Source: Capitulum mitella (Eukaryota > Arthropoda > Thecostraca > Pollicipedomorpha > Pollicipedidae). From it: a stretch of 64,000 nucleotides of DNA. The DNA is taken from NCBI GenBank assembly GCA_030062745.1, contig CP099843.1:1799001-1863000 (forward strand). The letters are read 5' to 3'. The notes beneath the pieces were generated by a model that was given only the letters and a program-made list of their open reading frames with translations, ran no database searches and was not told where the DNA came from. A program made the translations under genes and the position numbers. Each line of letters opens with the position of its first letter. Positions within the stretch are counted from its first letter, which is position 1. This document shows positions 23,403 to 35,390 of the stretch, piece by piece.

Positions 23403-23442
<40 letters not shown>
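23403..23442. repeat. (TA)n microsatellite, right of the MITE insertion
   Basis: Twenty TA dinucleotides directly abutting the MITE's right terminus. Confidence 0.95.
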
Positions 23443-23444
<2 letters not shown>

Positions 23445-24290
23445 GTTTACGTTTTACAACAATCAAACCATGTAATTAGATTCATTATAGAGAAATAACT
23501 AGAGTGAAAACAGTTCACATAGAACTTCGGGCCAAAAACTTCATTCAGTGTAGATGACCTTGTTTCACTTCATTTGACTTTTCGGAGGTCAGTGAACGCT
23601 GAAAGTGACCACATCTTCCGATGTTGGCTATATTTACCGAAAGTACAATAAATGATGCTTTTATCGCCCTCATTTACACTCAAGCCGCACCAGAATCCCG
23701 TTTTGCTCGAAATCTGATCTGCAGATGTAAAAAAATGAAATCATATGTCGATGACCTGACATGACCTGGACCCAAAATCTTCACTTAAGACGTCAGATGA
23801 ATGGACATTTTTGTATTCCGCTTTTTAATGCTCAATTGCGCGCCTTTTTCCTCATCGTCCGAAAATAATCGTCATATTGATCGCAATAAAAACACCGTAC
23901 AGATTGGCCTATATGAGCCGATTAAGTGTCATAGCTGATTTTTTGGACCTCATTTTGCCTTGGAGGTATTGAACTAGGATCATGACATTGCACTGAATGT
24001 AACTCTTTACGACACTATCCCACCCTTGAAATTTCGTGTCTCTCACTCTTTTCATTCCCAAGATAGGAGGGGGAGGGGCACAAAAATGACGTCCTTCCAG
24101 TGCGCTTTAACGTGAAACCCCCCTCAGCTGCGTGTGTTAATTGCCAACCAAGACCTTGATTTGGGACCATCATCCGTTACGTAGCATACCCTCTGGATTA
24201 TTTATCCATTTACCCTGCAACGTTTTTTAGGCCTATCTCTGAAATATTTGTGGACACCAGTCACGTGCGTCCTCTTGTGTTCATGTGTTT
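23443..24290. other. Non-coding stretch with TGACCT words
   Basis: No gene. Contains TGACCTGACATGACCTGG near 23752 and a G-rich patch near 24065. It is reminiscent of the interiors of the piggyBac-like elements, but no paired TTAA termini could be found. Confidence 0.35.
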
Positions 24291-24292
24291 AT

Positions 24293-24360
24293 CATATCCG
24301 GTTTGTTTATTTGTTTGTTTGTTTTTTGTTTATTTGTAAGTTTATTTATCATATCCGGAA
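24293..24360. repeat. TTTG/TTTA-rich microsatellite between direct repeats
   Basis: A run of TTTG and TTTA tetramers flanked on both sides by TTATCATATCCGG (about 24288-24300 and 24346-24358). This could be a local duplication followed by tetramer expansion. Confidence 0.8.
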
Positions 24361-25920
24361 ACCGTTTTTTTACATTGTGTGGTCTTCGAGCTGTCACAGT
24401 GGTGATGATCTGGCTCTTGCGTTTTGTCGCGGGTGAGGAGTAGCTGTTGATGGCCTTGTGGGTCCCTTTGTGTCAGATGACGAATTTCTCATAACCGTTT
24501 TTTTTTGCGTTTGAAGAAATCCATGAGTTGCGTAAGATGGATGGTGTTTAAATGAAGGTGCTACCTAGGATGCCTAGCTGATCCCCATGTATGCGTGCCA
24601 AAAAAATGTTTCAGTTAGGCTCATCGTTGTTTTGATGGCCGGACAGCGCTCGATGGATGAATGGTGGAAGTAAAATTGCAGAAGCTCTGAGTTTTTGCGC
24701 CTTTTGGCAGTCATTTCATGCCTGATGCGTTGTCCTCTGCGGCGTTACCTCGCTACTCAAAAACATTCTTGAAGGAGTGTGGGAACCTCTGTGACATTCC
24801 CTGCCATTTTGCTCCCGTCATTGCCACTTGGAGAGCGTTGACTCAGAGGTGAGCTTTTGGGTGTTGGCTGTATTGATATCTATCTTGATATTCTCTTGTA
24901 CATATTGGTTTAAATGGCGCCTGATAGTGTAACTGGATGGGAACGTTTTGTTGGCGGCCGAACGCTTTGGAAAGTGAAACAGCGTGCACGACATACTGCT
25001 TAGTTCTCTTGCCGGAGAACGTGGGTGGTTTCTTTGTCGTCTGTTTTGGTGAGTACAGCGCAAAAAAATCTCCCGAAAAATTCGTTGTTGCCTAGTTAAC
25101 TAAACCTCAGCGCTTTACATCGCTCGTTTCTGGAGGAGGCAGAAATTCGGAGGTTTTCTTAATTTTCACGGACGAAAGTCATTATCAAACTGTCATGTCC
25201 ATGTGTCGTTCCCCAGCTGATTGTGTCGTGTTATCGTGAATGACTCGTGAGTTGATGCTGGGGCTGCACCAGAGAAGTACCAACCATAAGTGAATTTCAA
25301 AGAAGGTGGTGGGGCCTGAGAGGTCTAGCGTGATTTGCAGCGTAGAACATCCAGGTCATGGATTTTCATGATTATGAGATGAGCTGGGCGTTTTTGTGTT
25401 CTTTGGAATTCTTGTTAATTCCAACCGCCCGTTAGAAGGTTATTACGGCTTGCGAACCTCTGACTGCTGCCTATGGTTTTATCTTTTGCAACAGTCGCGT
25501 CGTGGTTGATATCCGTATCCTTTTTGTTTTGTTCTTCATTTGCCGGAAATAAGTACCTCTCAGTGGCTGGATAGAACTCTGGAACAGAACTCCGGAAACG
25601 GTGGGCATTTTAATTGCCACCTTGTCTGATAACGTTAGATAATCTTCCTTTTTCTTTGGGTCACACATGCACATTTTTTTATTTAGGAAATCGTTTCATT
25701 GCTTTTATGCTTTTGGGGCTGCGGAAACTGGGTTTAGCGTCTGTGTCATGCAATTAATGCAAATTTTCTTTTTCTGTTCCATCTTCATATCGGTACCAAC
25801 TAGTAGCTTGAACTACATTGAAGCGTATATCTGGTGAGCGATGAATTAGGCGCCGACAGATGCTCGTAACCAGTCTAGTTTTGCCATTCTCATGCTGTTA
25901 GGTTTAGCAGATGTTTCGCC
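24361..25920. other. Non-coding stretch
   Basis: Unique-looking, slightly AT-rich sequence without a recognised gene or repeat. Confidence 0.45.
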
Positions 25921-25929
25921 ATTTGGATG

Positions 25930-26070
25930 AGATTGCTCTGCTGATGACTACAATCAGGCTGATCATGCTCGCTTAATTATTCTGCCGATAACTATAATCA
26001 GCCTGATCAAGCTCACGTGACTATTCTCCTAATGGCTTTAATCAAAGGCTTATTCCATCACTTCGCTAAG
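25930..26070. repeat. Degenerate 44-48 bp tandem repeat, about 3 copies
   Basis: Copies begin TTGCTCTGCTGATGACTACA, TTCTGCCGATAACTATAATC and TTCTCCTAATGGCTTTAATC and share an ATCAG(G/C)CTGATCA(T/A)GCTC block. This array is AT-balanced, unlike the GC-rich minisatellites. Confidence 0.75.
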
Positions 26071-26910
26071 CCTGTAGCTAATAAGCTCGATGGCAGGCCA
26101 TACAGGACAGCAGCGTCACGTAGCCCGGGGTTTGCGAGATGATCTGGGCGTATCCAAATGCCACAGCGTCATCATCCTTTGCGGTCTTTGAATAGCTTCG
26201 GAAATCGTTGACGGCGCGGCGCGATGCTGACCAAAGTAGACGTCGGACCGGTGTGTGCCGGTTAGAGCGCAGTTGAGCTGTAGTCTCAGAAGGCTGGTCA
26301 TTTGACGTACCTGTTTGGTCTCTATATCCGATTAGTCGGGCTGGAAAGCTCTGCCTGTTGCTTGAGAACGGACCCAGGTCGTACTCGCCAACCTCAGCTC
26401 ACGAGGTGATGGCGTCCGTTCGTCTCTTTCGGGTTGTTCGATTCAACTGGTGATGCGATTGTTACGCTGTTCTCTCCAGAAACTACCGGCACGGCCAAGG
26501 AGCAGCCTGCATGCATTCGGCACTAAATAATGGCCTGGAGGTTGACTGAGGCGCAGGGCTGTGTCCTCTGGCTGGGTCTCCGTTCATGGTCACGGTGGGA
26601 GACACAGTCGCCCGCTTTGACCCGAGAGCGTTGCTCGGCACCAGGCGTTCATTTGTTCACTTTTCATTCAGTTTCATTTTTTATTGACATCATCGAGCTG
26701 GTGCAGAACGATTCTTGCAGCAGACGCGTTTACAGAAAAATGTGATGTACAGCGAGCGCGACCAAACACAGGCACACAAGCAATGTATTAGAGGCGAAAT
26801 CATACCAGACGCCAAGAAGCACATCATTCGAGACGTCAGGTGTTGCTAATAAAGGCTCAATGCTCAGAAGCACATAAAAGAGAAAACGAAATGCCGCGCT
26901 TCCCTCCACA
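26071..26910. other. Non-coding spacer
   Basis: No gene recognised. The sequence is moderately GC-rich and has short frames only. Confidence 0.4.
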
Positions 26911-26913
26911 TTT

Positions 26914-27319
26914 GTACTGGACGGCCGTGTCAGGGGTCTGTCCACGACTGTACCGGACGGCCGTGTCAGGGGTCTGTCCACGACTGTACCGGACGGCCGT
27001 GCCAGGGGTCTGATCACGACTGTACCGGACGGCCGTGCCAGGGGTCTGTCCACGACTGTACCGGACGGCCGTGTCAGGGGTCTGTTCACGACTGTACCGG
27101 ACGGCCGTGCCAGGGGTCTGTTCACGACTGTACCGGACGGCCGTGCCAGGGGTCTGATCACGACTGTACCGGACGGCCGTGTCAGGGGTCTGATCACGAC
27201 TGTACCGGACGGCCGTGCCAGGGGTCTGATCACGACTGTACCGGACGGCCGTGCCAGGGGTCTGATCACGGCTATACCGGACGGCCGTGCCAGGGGTCTG
27301 ATCACGGCTATACCGGACG
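26914..27319. repeat. 36-bp minisatellite, about 11 copies
   Basis: The unit is GTACCGGACGGCCGTGTCAG followed by GGGTCTGTCCACGACT, in regular 36-bp register. Variants are GTGCCAG/GTGTCAG and GTCCACG/GATCACG/GTTCACG. The last two copies change GTACCGG to CTATACCGG. A 191-codon minus frame reads a 12-residue repeat, which follows from a stop-free unit divisible by three. Confidence 0.93.
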
Positions 27320-28165
27320 CTGGCAGGATTAGCCGCTAATGATTATATTGACGTCATCCATCGTGAGCCGTGTCAGTGCTAATGAGGTTCTGCTAACAAG
27401 TCCATTTGAAGGTCTCCGCCCGGCTGGTTCCATTAGTGCACTGGCCACTCGGGGCCCCGACTTTGCCATTGGAAGGAAGCTACTTGAGCTGCACTTATCG
27501 GGGCGACGGCTGTGACGCCTGCGACTCCTGACAGTGCCAGCTTGCTGCGTCGCACATTTCCGAATTACCCGCTTCATCCGGCTTCTTGTCAGAGCACAGT
27601 CTTTGTGAGGGGCGGGGTCGTCGTATTTGAAAATAAATTGAGCGCTATATGAGGTTTCATAGCTCCGATCCCCACATCACCTAGCTCCGATCCTCACATC
27701 ACTTGGGATACCGTGTTTTCGCCGTCCGCGGAATGCCTTGTCACCCTTGTGCGAAGCACACCCGGCGTTTTAGCTCGCGAATGCGTGGCGTAGATTCCGT
27801 AGTCTGTGTCGTAGCGCTTGGTGCTTATATTCACTATTGCGTGGCGCTGCCTCGGCGCGGCTACCCCCCGCTGGCGACTCGGTGCCAGGCCTGCCCTAAT
27901 GAATAACCTAATAAAGGCTCTAATGAAAAACGTACGGGAAGAATATCGCTATTAAAGCTGCATCACGACATGGAAATTAAAACATAAATTTATTTTGATT
28001 AAAAAAGTTGATATCAGGAGATCTGGGTGCTGTTAATCACCGGGAGGAAGCTTTATGGTTTCGCGGTGGTGGGAAATCCGCGCGTGCCTCATGCTCGAAA
28101 TGATAGTTAGCCCGGACGAAGCGCAGACGTGGAAACCGCATTCGTCTTTCCAGTGACTGCAGTGC
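27320..28165. other. Non-coding spacer with a 23-bp dimer
   Basis: A tandem pair of TAGCTCCGATCC(C/T)CACATCAC lies at about 27660-27705. Otherwise there is no gene, and an AT-rich patch at 27960-28010 precedes the next island. Confidence 0.45.
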
Positions 28166-28169
28166 GTCT

Positions 28170-28665
28170 TGCCGACCACGGAAGCTCAGGGCGGCCGGGA
28201 GGCGCGCCTTCGGGTCCGCCACAGTGACGACGGCGACAGCGCGGCGGCGGCGGTGATTAAAAGAGGCGCCAGGGCCGCCTCCGCCGCCGCCGTCCATGGC
28301 CCGGGCAGGCCATTAGTAACGCCAGCGAATTACAATGGCCGCCCGCCCGGCTGTCACTGAGGCCCATTAGAGGCAATGCGGCGCGAGTAAACAGCGGCGG
28401 GCGGCGAGAGTGGCGCGCGCCGCGCGGCCCGGCCGGCGCCGTCCGCTCCGCTCGGGAGCCGGCCGCGACATGAGCGCCATTTCCCGGCGCAGCATCATTT
28501 CCGGCCGGCCGCCCGCCGCCCGCCGGGTCGCCGCAGTTGAGCGGGGGCCGGGCGGAGCGAGTCAGTTCGCCCGCGGTCGGCCACCGCATGCGGGGCCGTG
28601 CACGGGCCGGTGACGTCGCCACATCCGGCTGCCGTAACGAGCGGCTTCCATATGCCCGGCGTGTA
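28170..28665. promoter_or_regulatory. GC-rich island with TAAT/ATTA words
   Basis: Very CG-dense, with ATTAAAAG (28255), CCATTAGTAACG (28312), AATTACAATGG (28329) and CCCATTAGAGG (28363) standing out. A developmental-type regulatory island is an inference. Frames here are compositional. Confidence 0.3.
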
Positions 28666-29558
28666 ATTGCGCAACGATTCTCCTCCGGGCAATCAGCGGA
28701 CGATGGCGATCGCGGCTGGTGCGCGCCTACTCCTCTTCTATTGTGGCGCGCGCTCTCTAATTGGACGCAGGCTGGCAAAAATGGGCCGTTGACTGGGTGC
28801 GTCGGTGATTGGACTGCTTCTGTTTGATGTGGGGCCGCCCGGAAATTATGCAATTATGCGGCTTTGGAGATGCGCGCTCTGTTGGATGGACCCTGGATCG
28901 ACCGATGGTGGTGGCGGCGGCGGCCGAACAGGAGGGAGTTCCCGCCGTCCTGTGGACAGGACCAGGCCGGCCAGTGTCCTAACCCGGCGATTAATTAGGC
29001 CAGCGAGGCCTGTTGAACGGCGTAGCGGGAAGCAGGTTATCCCCTTCTCCTCCCCGAAAGATGCTGAGTCCTCGCCCGATAATAAAGCATGTTAAACGTT
29101 TTCAGCAACGCTGTCCCTGTGACCTGGTGGTAAACACTGAACTTCCTTGTTCAGGACTTCTTTTTGTTCACGCTTGGGCTCGGTATTTGAGTGCGTCAGT
29201 CAGGGTTTCAGCACAGCGGTATGCTGTGACGATTGTAGACACCAGCTGTTCGTGTTTAGGGACTCGCTTTGTTCACGTTCGAGCTCGGCCTTAGCGGACA
29301 GCAGTGGTCTGAACTCGTCTCGGTTAGTCTGCGTCAGGAGCATTATGTTCTGTCCTGTGGGACTGCTTGTAAGTATGTCAAGTGCAGTTGACGCCATACC
29401 ATCCTATCTCAAGCAGCAGGCCTGTGTTCCATTTCAGGCTTCTCTGTGTGACACCACCGACTGTGACCGCTGTTCATTCTGCCCCCCCCCCCCTCCTTAC
29501 TGGATGTTCGTCTGCCGCCTCAACACTGCCTGGACCGTTTCGTTTGCGTTGTAGCGTC
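28666..29558. other. Mixed non-coding DNA
   Basis: No gene recognised. It contains GATTAATTAGG at 28989 in GC-rich context. The words GTTCACGCTTGGGCTCGG (29166) and GTTCACGTTCGAGCTCGG (29271) form a diverged direct repeat about 105 bp apart. Confidence 0.4.
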
Positions 29559-29722
29559 CACAGGTGCAGCCAAGGGGGGTCTGGGGGCCCGGGCCCCCCT
29601 TTGGCCCGTATTTTTTTGCGAAAATCATTACATATTGTCTTCTCGGGAGGCGACTTTCGTATAATTTCAGTTCACACTGAGCTCCGGCCCCCTCCCTTAA
29701 GAAAATCCTGACTACGCCCCTG
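29559..29722. mobile_element. hAT-like MITE, copy c
   Basis: Without gaps, the left end CACAGGTGCAGCC aligns with the right end read inward, CAGGGGCGTAGTC, and both lead into G-rich subterminal sequence. Flanking octamers GTAGCGTC (29551-29558) and GTCGCGTC (29723-29730) agree at 7 of 8, a good hAT-type target duplication. The 164-bp body has no coding frame. Confidence 0.7.
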
Positions 29723-30395
29723 GTCGCGTCTGTTCGGCCTTCGCTGTCTAGGCCTCGTTTTGTTGGCACCCTGCATTGCCCGTCCCTTCTGATCCCGCCG
29801 GTCCCGCTGTGCCGCTCTCCGGTCCCTTCTGTCCCGCCTTCTGACCCCTCTTGTCACGGCCCTGTCCCTCACCGCCGTCCGGCCGATGCCTGTATCTATC
29901 CCGTGCTCCTGTTCCGGCCATCTCTAGCCGTTTGTTTCATCCTTTTTCCGTTTGTCTGTCCCTCCCACGCTCTTTCGCCGTCCCGCCTCATATTTCGCTC
30001 TTATTCCGCCCCGTCCCTTCGTCGCGTCCCCATCCTGTGTGTCCCTGTGTCCCGCTCCCGCAGTCTGCCGTCCCGCCCCGGCCTCCGTGTCGCCGTGTTC
30101 CGTTTTCGTCCGGTCTGCGCGGCCTGTGCGGACCGGCGGGCGCGTCGGCGGACGGCCGCGGCTCCGGCGGCGCTCGGTAATACCGGCCGCCGGCAAACAG
30201 CCCGGTCCATTAACGTCCATCTCGGCGAGTTGAGCCAGCTGGCCCGGCATCATCCCGCGCCGAGTTGGCCGTGGGCGCGCCGCGCCCGCCGCGGCGTCAC
30301 TCTGGCAGAGACGGTCTGTCTGCCGGCGGGCGGCAGGCGGAGAGACGCTGCCACGGCGGCGCGAAGAAGCGTCGTGTTCCGCTGCAAGGTCCAGT
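29723..30395. other. Pyrimidine-rich then GC-rich DNA
   Basis: 29750-30060 is strongly C/T-rich with CCGTCCC and TCCCG words. 30060-30370 is a CG island. Open frames on both strands (up to 196 codons) are compositional and unlike any known family. Confidence 0.4.
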
Positions 30396-31400
30396 ACGAT
30401 GGAATCAGCCCTGAGGGATTGCGCCGCAATAGTTGTGGTGTCCAGTCGTGTACGTATTTTAAAGCGTTCACCTTCACGCACGGCTGTAAATGATTCAGGC
30501 AGCAGTCAGGTGGTCCAGGCGGTTCAACGTCAGGCCGCCCAGATTCGTTTCTTGCGTAATCTCAGTCGCGGTACCGATGGCGACACACGGCGCCTTACCG
30601 CAGGGCCGTATTTATTTTTGTCATTCATCCCGAGGAGCTTAAATACACAAAACAGCGGTATGTTCTGCTCTTGGTCGTGTCATCAGCGCGAAAAACGCAT
30701 TTTTGTTGGCATCGGTTGTAGTTCTCTTTGAGGCATTCGCATTGAGGGGGATGCTGCCGTATTAGTTCGGAAAACTACGCCTCCAGACAGGCGGCGTGCC
30801 GGCAGGCGCTCACCAGAGGGACGTGAGCTGGCTGGTATTAGCTGACGTCATCCTTGCTGATGCGCCTCGTAGTAATTGGACACGGGCGAATGTATTAGCC
30901 TCGCCACGTGAAACGCTGTGGTCAGGCCCGTAATTGCCGTCCAGGCGATGCTGCTCTCGGTCCTGGCGAAATGCTATTGAGGTTTCGCTGTCTGCAGACA
31001 TGGTATTTGACATAGGTATGCTTGATTGCTCATTGTGCGCTTCAACCTTTGCAGACGGTGCGTGGTGCACCCTACGGTTTCGTGACGTAGGCTCAGGTCC
31101 TTTCAGTCACATGCCTGATGGCCTTTTTGTTGAAAATCCTGGCTGCCTTTCTGCCTACCATCGCTGTTCAACGAGTTGAGTTTGGACGGGCTGTACACCA
31201 GGGAAAGATGAGGAACGGGTTGTGTTTCCAGACGGCAGTGTTCGCTCAACACTCCGACAATGTGGGACTTGCGATAATGCGAATCGTGTTTGCACCATTT
31301 CGCTTGTGCGTGGAGGCGTCGTGCACGGACATAAGCACAGCTTGGTGAGCAGGGTTCCTCTGGCGAACACCACAAAGAGGAGTGAGCTGGCTGGGCTCTG
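30396..31400. other. Non-coding spacer
   Basis: Nothing recognisable. Short frames overlap on both strands. Confidence 0.4.
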
Positions 31401-31404
31401 TGTA

Positions 31405-32076
31405 CGCCGCACAGGGCGTCAGCGGCCGTGTGTGATGCCGAAGCACGGCTGTCGACCCGGCGTCACGACTGCCGCCGGCCCTGGATCTCGCCGCACAGGG
31501 CGTCAGCGGCCGTGTGTGATGTCGAAGCACGGCTGTCGACCCGGCGTCACGACTGCCGCCGGCCCTGAATCTCGCCGCACGGGGCGTCAGCGGCCGTGTG
31601 TGATGTCGAAGGACGACTGTCGACCCGGCGTCACGACTGCCGCCGGCCCTGGATCTCGCCGCACAGGGCGTCAGCGGCCGTGTGTGATGTCGAAGGACGG
31701 CTGTCGACCCGGCGTCACGACTGCCGCCGGCCCTGGATCTCGCCGCACAGGGCGTCAGCGGCCGTGTGTGATGTCGAAGCACGGCTGTCGACCCGGCGTC
31801 ACGACTGCCGCCGGCCCTGGATCTCGCCGCACAGGGCGTCAGCGGCCGTGTGTGATGTCGAAGCACGGCTGTCGACCCGGCGTCACGACTGCCGCCGGCC
31901 CTGGATCTCGCCGCACAGGGCGTCAGCGGCCGTGTGTGATGTCGAAGGACGGCTGTCGACCCGGCGTCACGACTGCCGCCGGCCCTGGATCTCGCCGCAC
32001 AGGGCGTCAGCGGCCGTGTGTGATGTCGAAGGACGGCTGTCGACCCGGCGTCACGACTGCCGCCGGCCCTGGATCT
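31405..32076. repeat. 84-bp minisatellite, exactly 8 copies, with a four-unit period
   Basis: Copies start at 31405 and every 84 bp to 31993 without a single indel. They differ at a few sites. The base after CGAAG runs C, C, G, G, C, C, G, G across copies 1-8, pointing to duplication of a four-unit (336-bp) block. Frames of 340 and 330 codons (plus) and 311 (minus) all cross the array as 28-residue repeats, as expected for a stop-free unit divisible by three. No family is recognised and nothing favours one frame. Confidence 0.95.
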
Positions 32077-32089
32077 CGCCGGACAAACG

Positions 32090-33000
32090 CCGTCAGATTC
32101 GTGACGAGGCGCGCCGTGAACGGAAACCGAACAGCGGAACCGACCACGCGGACGGCCGGCCGGCAAGACAGCCCGCGCCACAGTGCGGCAGACTGCGTCG
32201 TTCAGCCTGCGCGTTCAGACAGCGTCAATCCTGCCGGGTCGTGACGCTGCCCCACGTGACGCCGGCCATGACGGTGCGTTCCGAGAGGGCTCCCCGGCGG
32301 CGGGGGGGGGGGGCTCGCCGCGACCGGCCGGCCCGCGACGTGACGTTCCGCCCGCCGCCATTCGCCTCATTACGGCAGTGTTTTAACGAGGGCCAGCGGT
32401 GCGCCAGATCCGCCTCCCAAGAGGCGGCGGTGTCGCGGCCGGCGGCCGCACGCCGCCGCCAAGCAGCGCTCTTGTCGACCTGGCCGAACAGATGGCCTCG
32501 TTTGGGTGACAGACACGTAACCGACTCATTATCCTCTGATAAACCTGTCTCATTAATCGGAGCGCCGACGAATTCTGTACCCAGATAACCCCCGGCCGCG
32601 TCATGATTGTCACTTCTGCACATTTTTTCCTCCAATTAATTTCTGAATCATTTTTCAGCGGCAGCGGGTAATGGTGCTCGGCCGCTAACGAGCTGGTGGC
32701 GCGCTCCTCCGGCCGCCGCTAATGAGACCGCCGCCACGACCGGCCTTTGATGAAGGAATGCGCCAGCCGCTCTCGGCCCCGCGGCCCGCTAGCCGCTGGC
32801 CAAACGCAAAAACCGCCACCGGCGGCGCCAAGTGGGCAGCCGGCGGCGTCCGCGGCGGCCGCCGGCACGCCGCCGCCGCCGCCGGCCCCTGCGGCCCCCC
32901 CCCCCCACGGCGACAGGCGCACGGTCCGGGGGAGCAGGACGCTGCGACCGGAGACGACGGGGTGGAGTTTTTTGCCAGCTGGATGACTGGTTGTCATTAG
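32090..33000. promoter_or_regulatory. GC-rich island pair with homeodomain-like words
   Basis: Two CG-dense blocks separated by a short AT-richer piece carrying CATTAATCGG (32551), CAATTAATTTC (32633), GGTAATGG (32667) and CTAATGAG (32718). There are runs of 9-10 G or C near 32300 and 32895. Overlapping frames on both strands are artefacts of composition. Confidence 0.3.
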
Positions 33001-34185
33001 GAACCGGTTGTGTGAAAATGGAGAACTCCCAGAGTTTGGGAAAGGCTCGGGCGATGGTTTTGTAAACACGTGTGACTTGACGTCGTGTGACTTGTTTGGG
33101 CCAGGGTGTCGAATTGGCTGTTGCTCCAGGCTCCAGGATATGGCCTCTGGATTTCCGTCGTTGAAGTAGGATTTGGAATCTTCTGTGACAGTGCAACGGT
33201 ATTTTTAGCATGACGTTTGCGGTTGGTGACTCCACTCTTTGACAACGTTCGCAGCATGAGATAACGAGTCTTGCTTCAGACAACGAGCCTTCCTTCACGT
33301 TTTTATGTCGTTCAAGAACCATCGTCGTGCCTCTGGTTAGAGCCGCTTCGAAAGTAACCCTCAGTAGTTGTGGACAATTTGCTCTTGGTTTCACTTGGCG
33401 CACGATAGAACGGGCTTGTCCGTACACGCATTCCTGCTGCCATAAAATGTGGGCTCATGTCCACTGTGTCGGAACTGGAAATGCATATACAGCCCGTGAC
33501 TCATCCACTTTCAGATTAGTTCAAAGACTTGTCCAGCACATGGCAATTTGAATAATTCAGTGTCCATTTCCTTGTCAAGAAATATCAGACACCCTAGGGA
33601 CTTGTCAGGTATGAGGGGGGGGGGAGAGCTGCTTTGCAGCGATCTTTTTCCAGGTAGCTTGCGTTGCGTTTGAACACTGCTTTTCCCAAGCTTGGGTGAG
33701 ACGGTCACTTACCAGATTTGGGTGCCTGAAACTGAGACTTTTCTGCTTGTGCTCAGGTTACGCTGTGAAACGGTACACTCTAAGCGTTCATATTGGTTAA
33801 AATAAATGGACCGCACATTATGCAGCTGGTTTTCGAATACCAAATCCTAAATTTTTTCATCACGCGATGAGTTGTCGGACTCTTGCCAAGTGCGTCACAT
33901 GCGCCGCTATTCCAGCCTTTCATTCATAGGCGTAAAGCTTTGAGAAGAGCGTCCATCTAGTGCATGCTGATCCTGGCACCGTCAGCAAACACAGATAGCC
34001 GCTTTGACTCAACAGAAAACATGCTGATATAGAAGTGCACTTAGGTAGTATTTACTCGGCTTTGGTACGCCCGGGTAATCTGAGTGCCTGTCTGTAAATA
34101 TTATCTTTCTGCTCAAAACCGATCGATGATGCTACATGGGTCGAAGATCAAACATGGCCGTCATCACGGTTGATCAGTAGACTTC
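33001..34185. other. Non-coding spacer
   Basis: Unique-looking, mixed composition, no recognised gene or repeat. A G9 run lies near 33620. Confidence 0.45.
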
Positions 34186-34189
34186 ACCG

Positions 34190-35390
34190 CCGGCAGGCCG
34201 GTTGAGGCTCATCGCTTCGTCAGCTCCTGACCCCGTTGCGTCCTCAGCGGGCTGCGCCTCTCCGAGACGGAGGGGCAGATGCGCGTGTGAAATCCTCCGG
34301 CTGATCACTGCAGAACAAGAGGTCATCACGCGACCGGCTCATTGCCGGGTGATCGATGGTGCCGGGCCGGGTCAGACGCGGCCGAGGGCCGCCGTCTAAT
34401 TCGCCAGTGCCCGACGCCGTGATATGGCGGCTGCGTCACGGCACACCGCCGAGGGCGGCCGTATAATTGGCTCCCCGCGGTGAGCCACTTAGCGCGTGAG
34501 AGCGCGGCTGTTGTACGGTTCCGGGCCGCGCCTCGCCGAGCGCACCTGCCGCCATTAACTCAATCGGCCCCGAACGGCGGCAGTGGCCACTCCAGAGCAG
34601 TTTTACATTAGGCGCGTTGCCTTTTCGTGCCCCGGCCGCTGGGCCGGGTTCAGATACGCTCGCTGCGTACCCGCTGCGCAGTGGGCTCCAAATTGGCCCC
34701 CCGCCTGGCGCGCGCCGCGCTCCGTCGCAGATGGTGCCCGCTCCGACCCCTGACTGTCCCGCCATCGGGCGCGCCATTCACGCGCTAAACAGCCCGTCAG
34801 AAAGCGGCGGACAATTAGGTTAATGGATAGTATCAACCGGTGAACAGGTGCCAGTTAGTCCCGAGGCAAACAGGGCGCAAAGTGTGCGACCGGGTTATCT
34901 AAACACCATTAGAAAAAGCTCGCGTTCGGCGCGGCGGCTGCTAATGGTCGGGCGGCGGCGACAGGCGGCGATTTTACGCCGGCGCAAACGCCGACAGGAT
35001 GTGTGCCGGCGATTATAAATAAACAGGGCGGACGGCGCGCTGGCGGGCGGCGCACGGCGCTCACGCCGCGCAGTGCACAATGCACAGCTTTCTTCTGGCC
35101 GACCGGCCTTGCTCTGCCTTCCCGGACGGCGGCGACCGAGCTGCCGTCGGCCGCGACGCTGCTCAGGCCGAGGACGAAACGCCGCGACCGGCGGCCCGGC
35201 ACCGCGGCGCTATTCACCGGCTCGGCGGCGCGGCTGCTGGTCATCCCAGGCCGGCGGCCAGCGCCCAGCGCCGGCCGGTTGTAGATGTGAGCAGGCGGCC
35301 GTGCCGGTCCGAGCGCCGCCGCCGCTGCGCTGAGTGGTGCATTAGCCGGGTGCCGCGGCCGGCCGTCTGAAGAACGCGTCTTGCACCTCC
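34190..35390. promoter_or_regulatory. Long GC-rich island with TAAT/ATTA words
   Basis: CG-dense and GGCC-rich. The embedded AT words include CTAATTCG (34395), ATAATTGG (34463), CATTAACTC (34553), ACATTAGG (34605) and CAATTAGGTTAATGG (34811). The island abuts the 57-bp array. Its regulatory nature is inferred from this pattern alone. Confidence 0.35.

Noticed and set aside
23443..24150. Possible third piggyBac-like element
   Set aside because: The interior texture (TGACCT words, G-rich patch near 24065) is similar, but no TTAA-CCC termini pair up.
31222..32244. 340-codon plus frame (and 311-codon minus frame)
   Set aside because: Created by an 84-bp unit divisible by three and free of stops. 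Several frames are open on both strands, with no recognisable protein.
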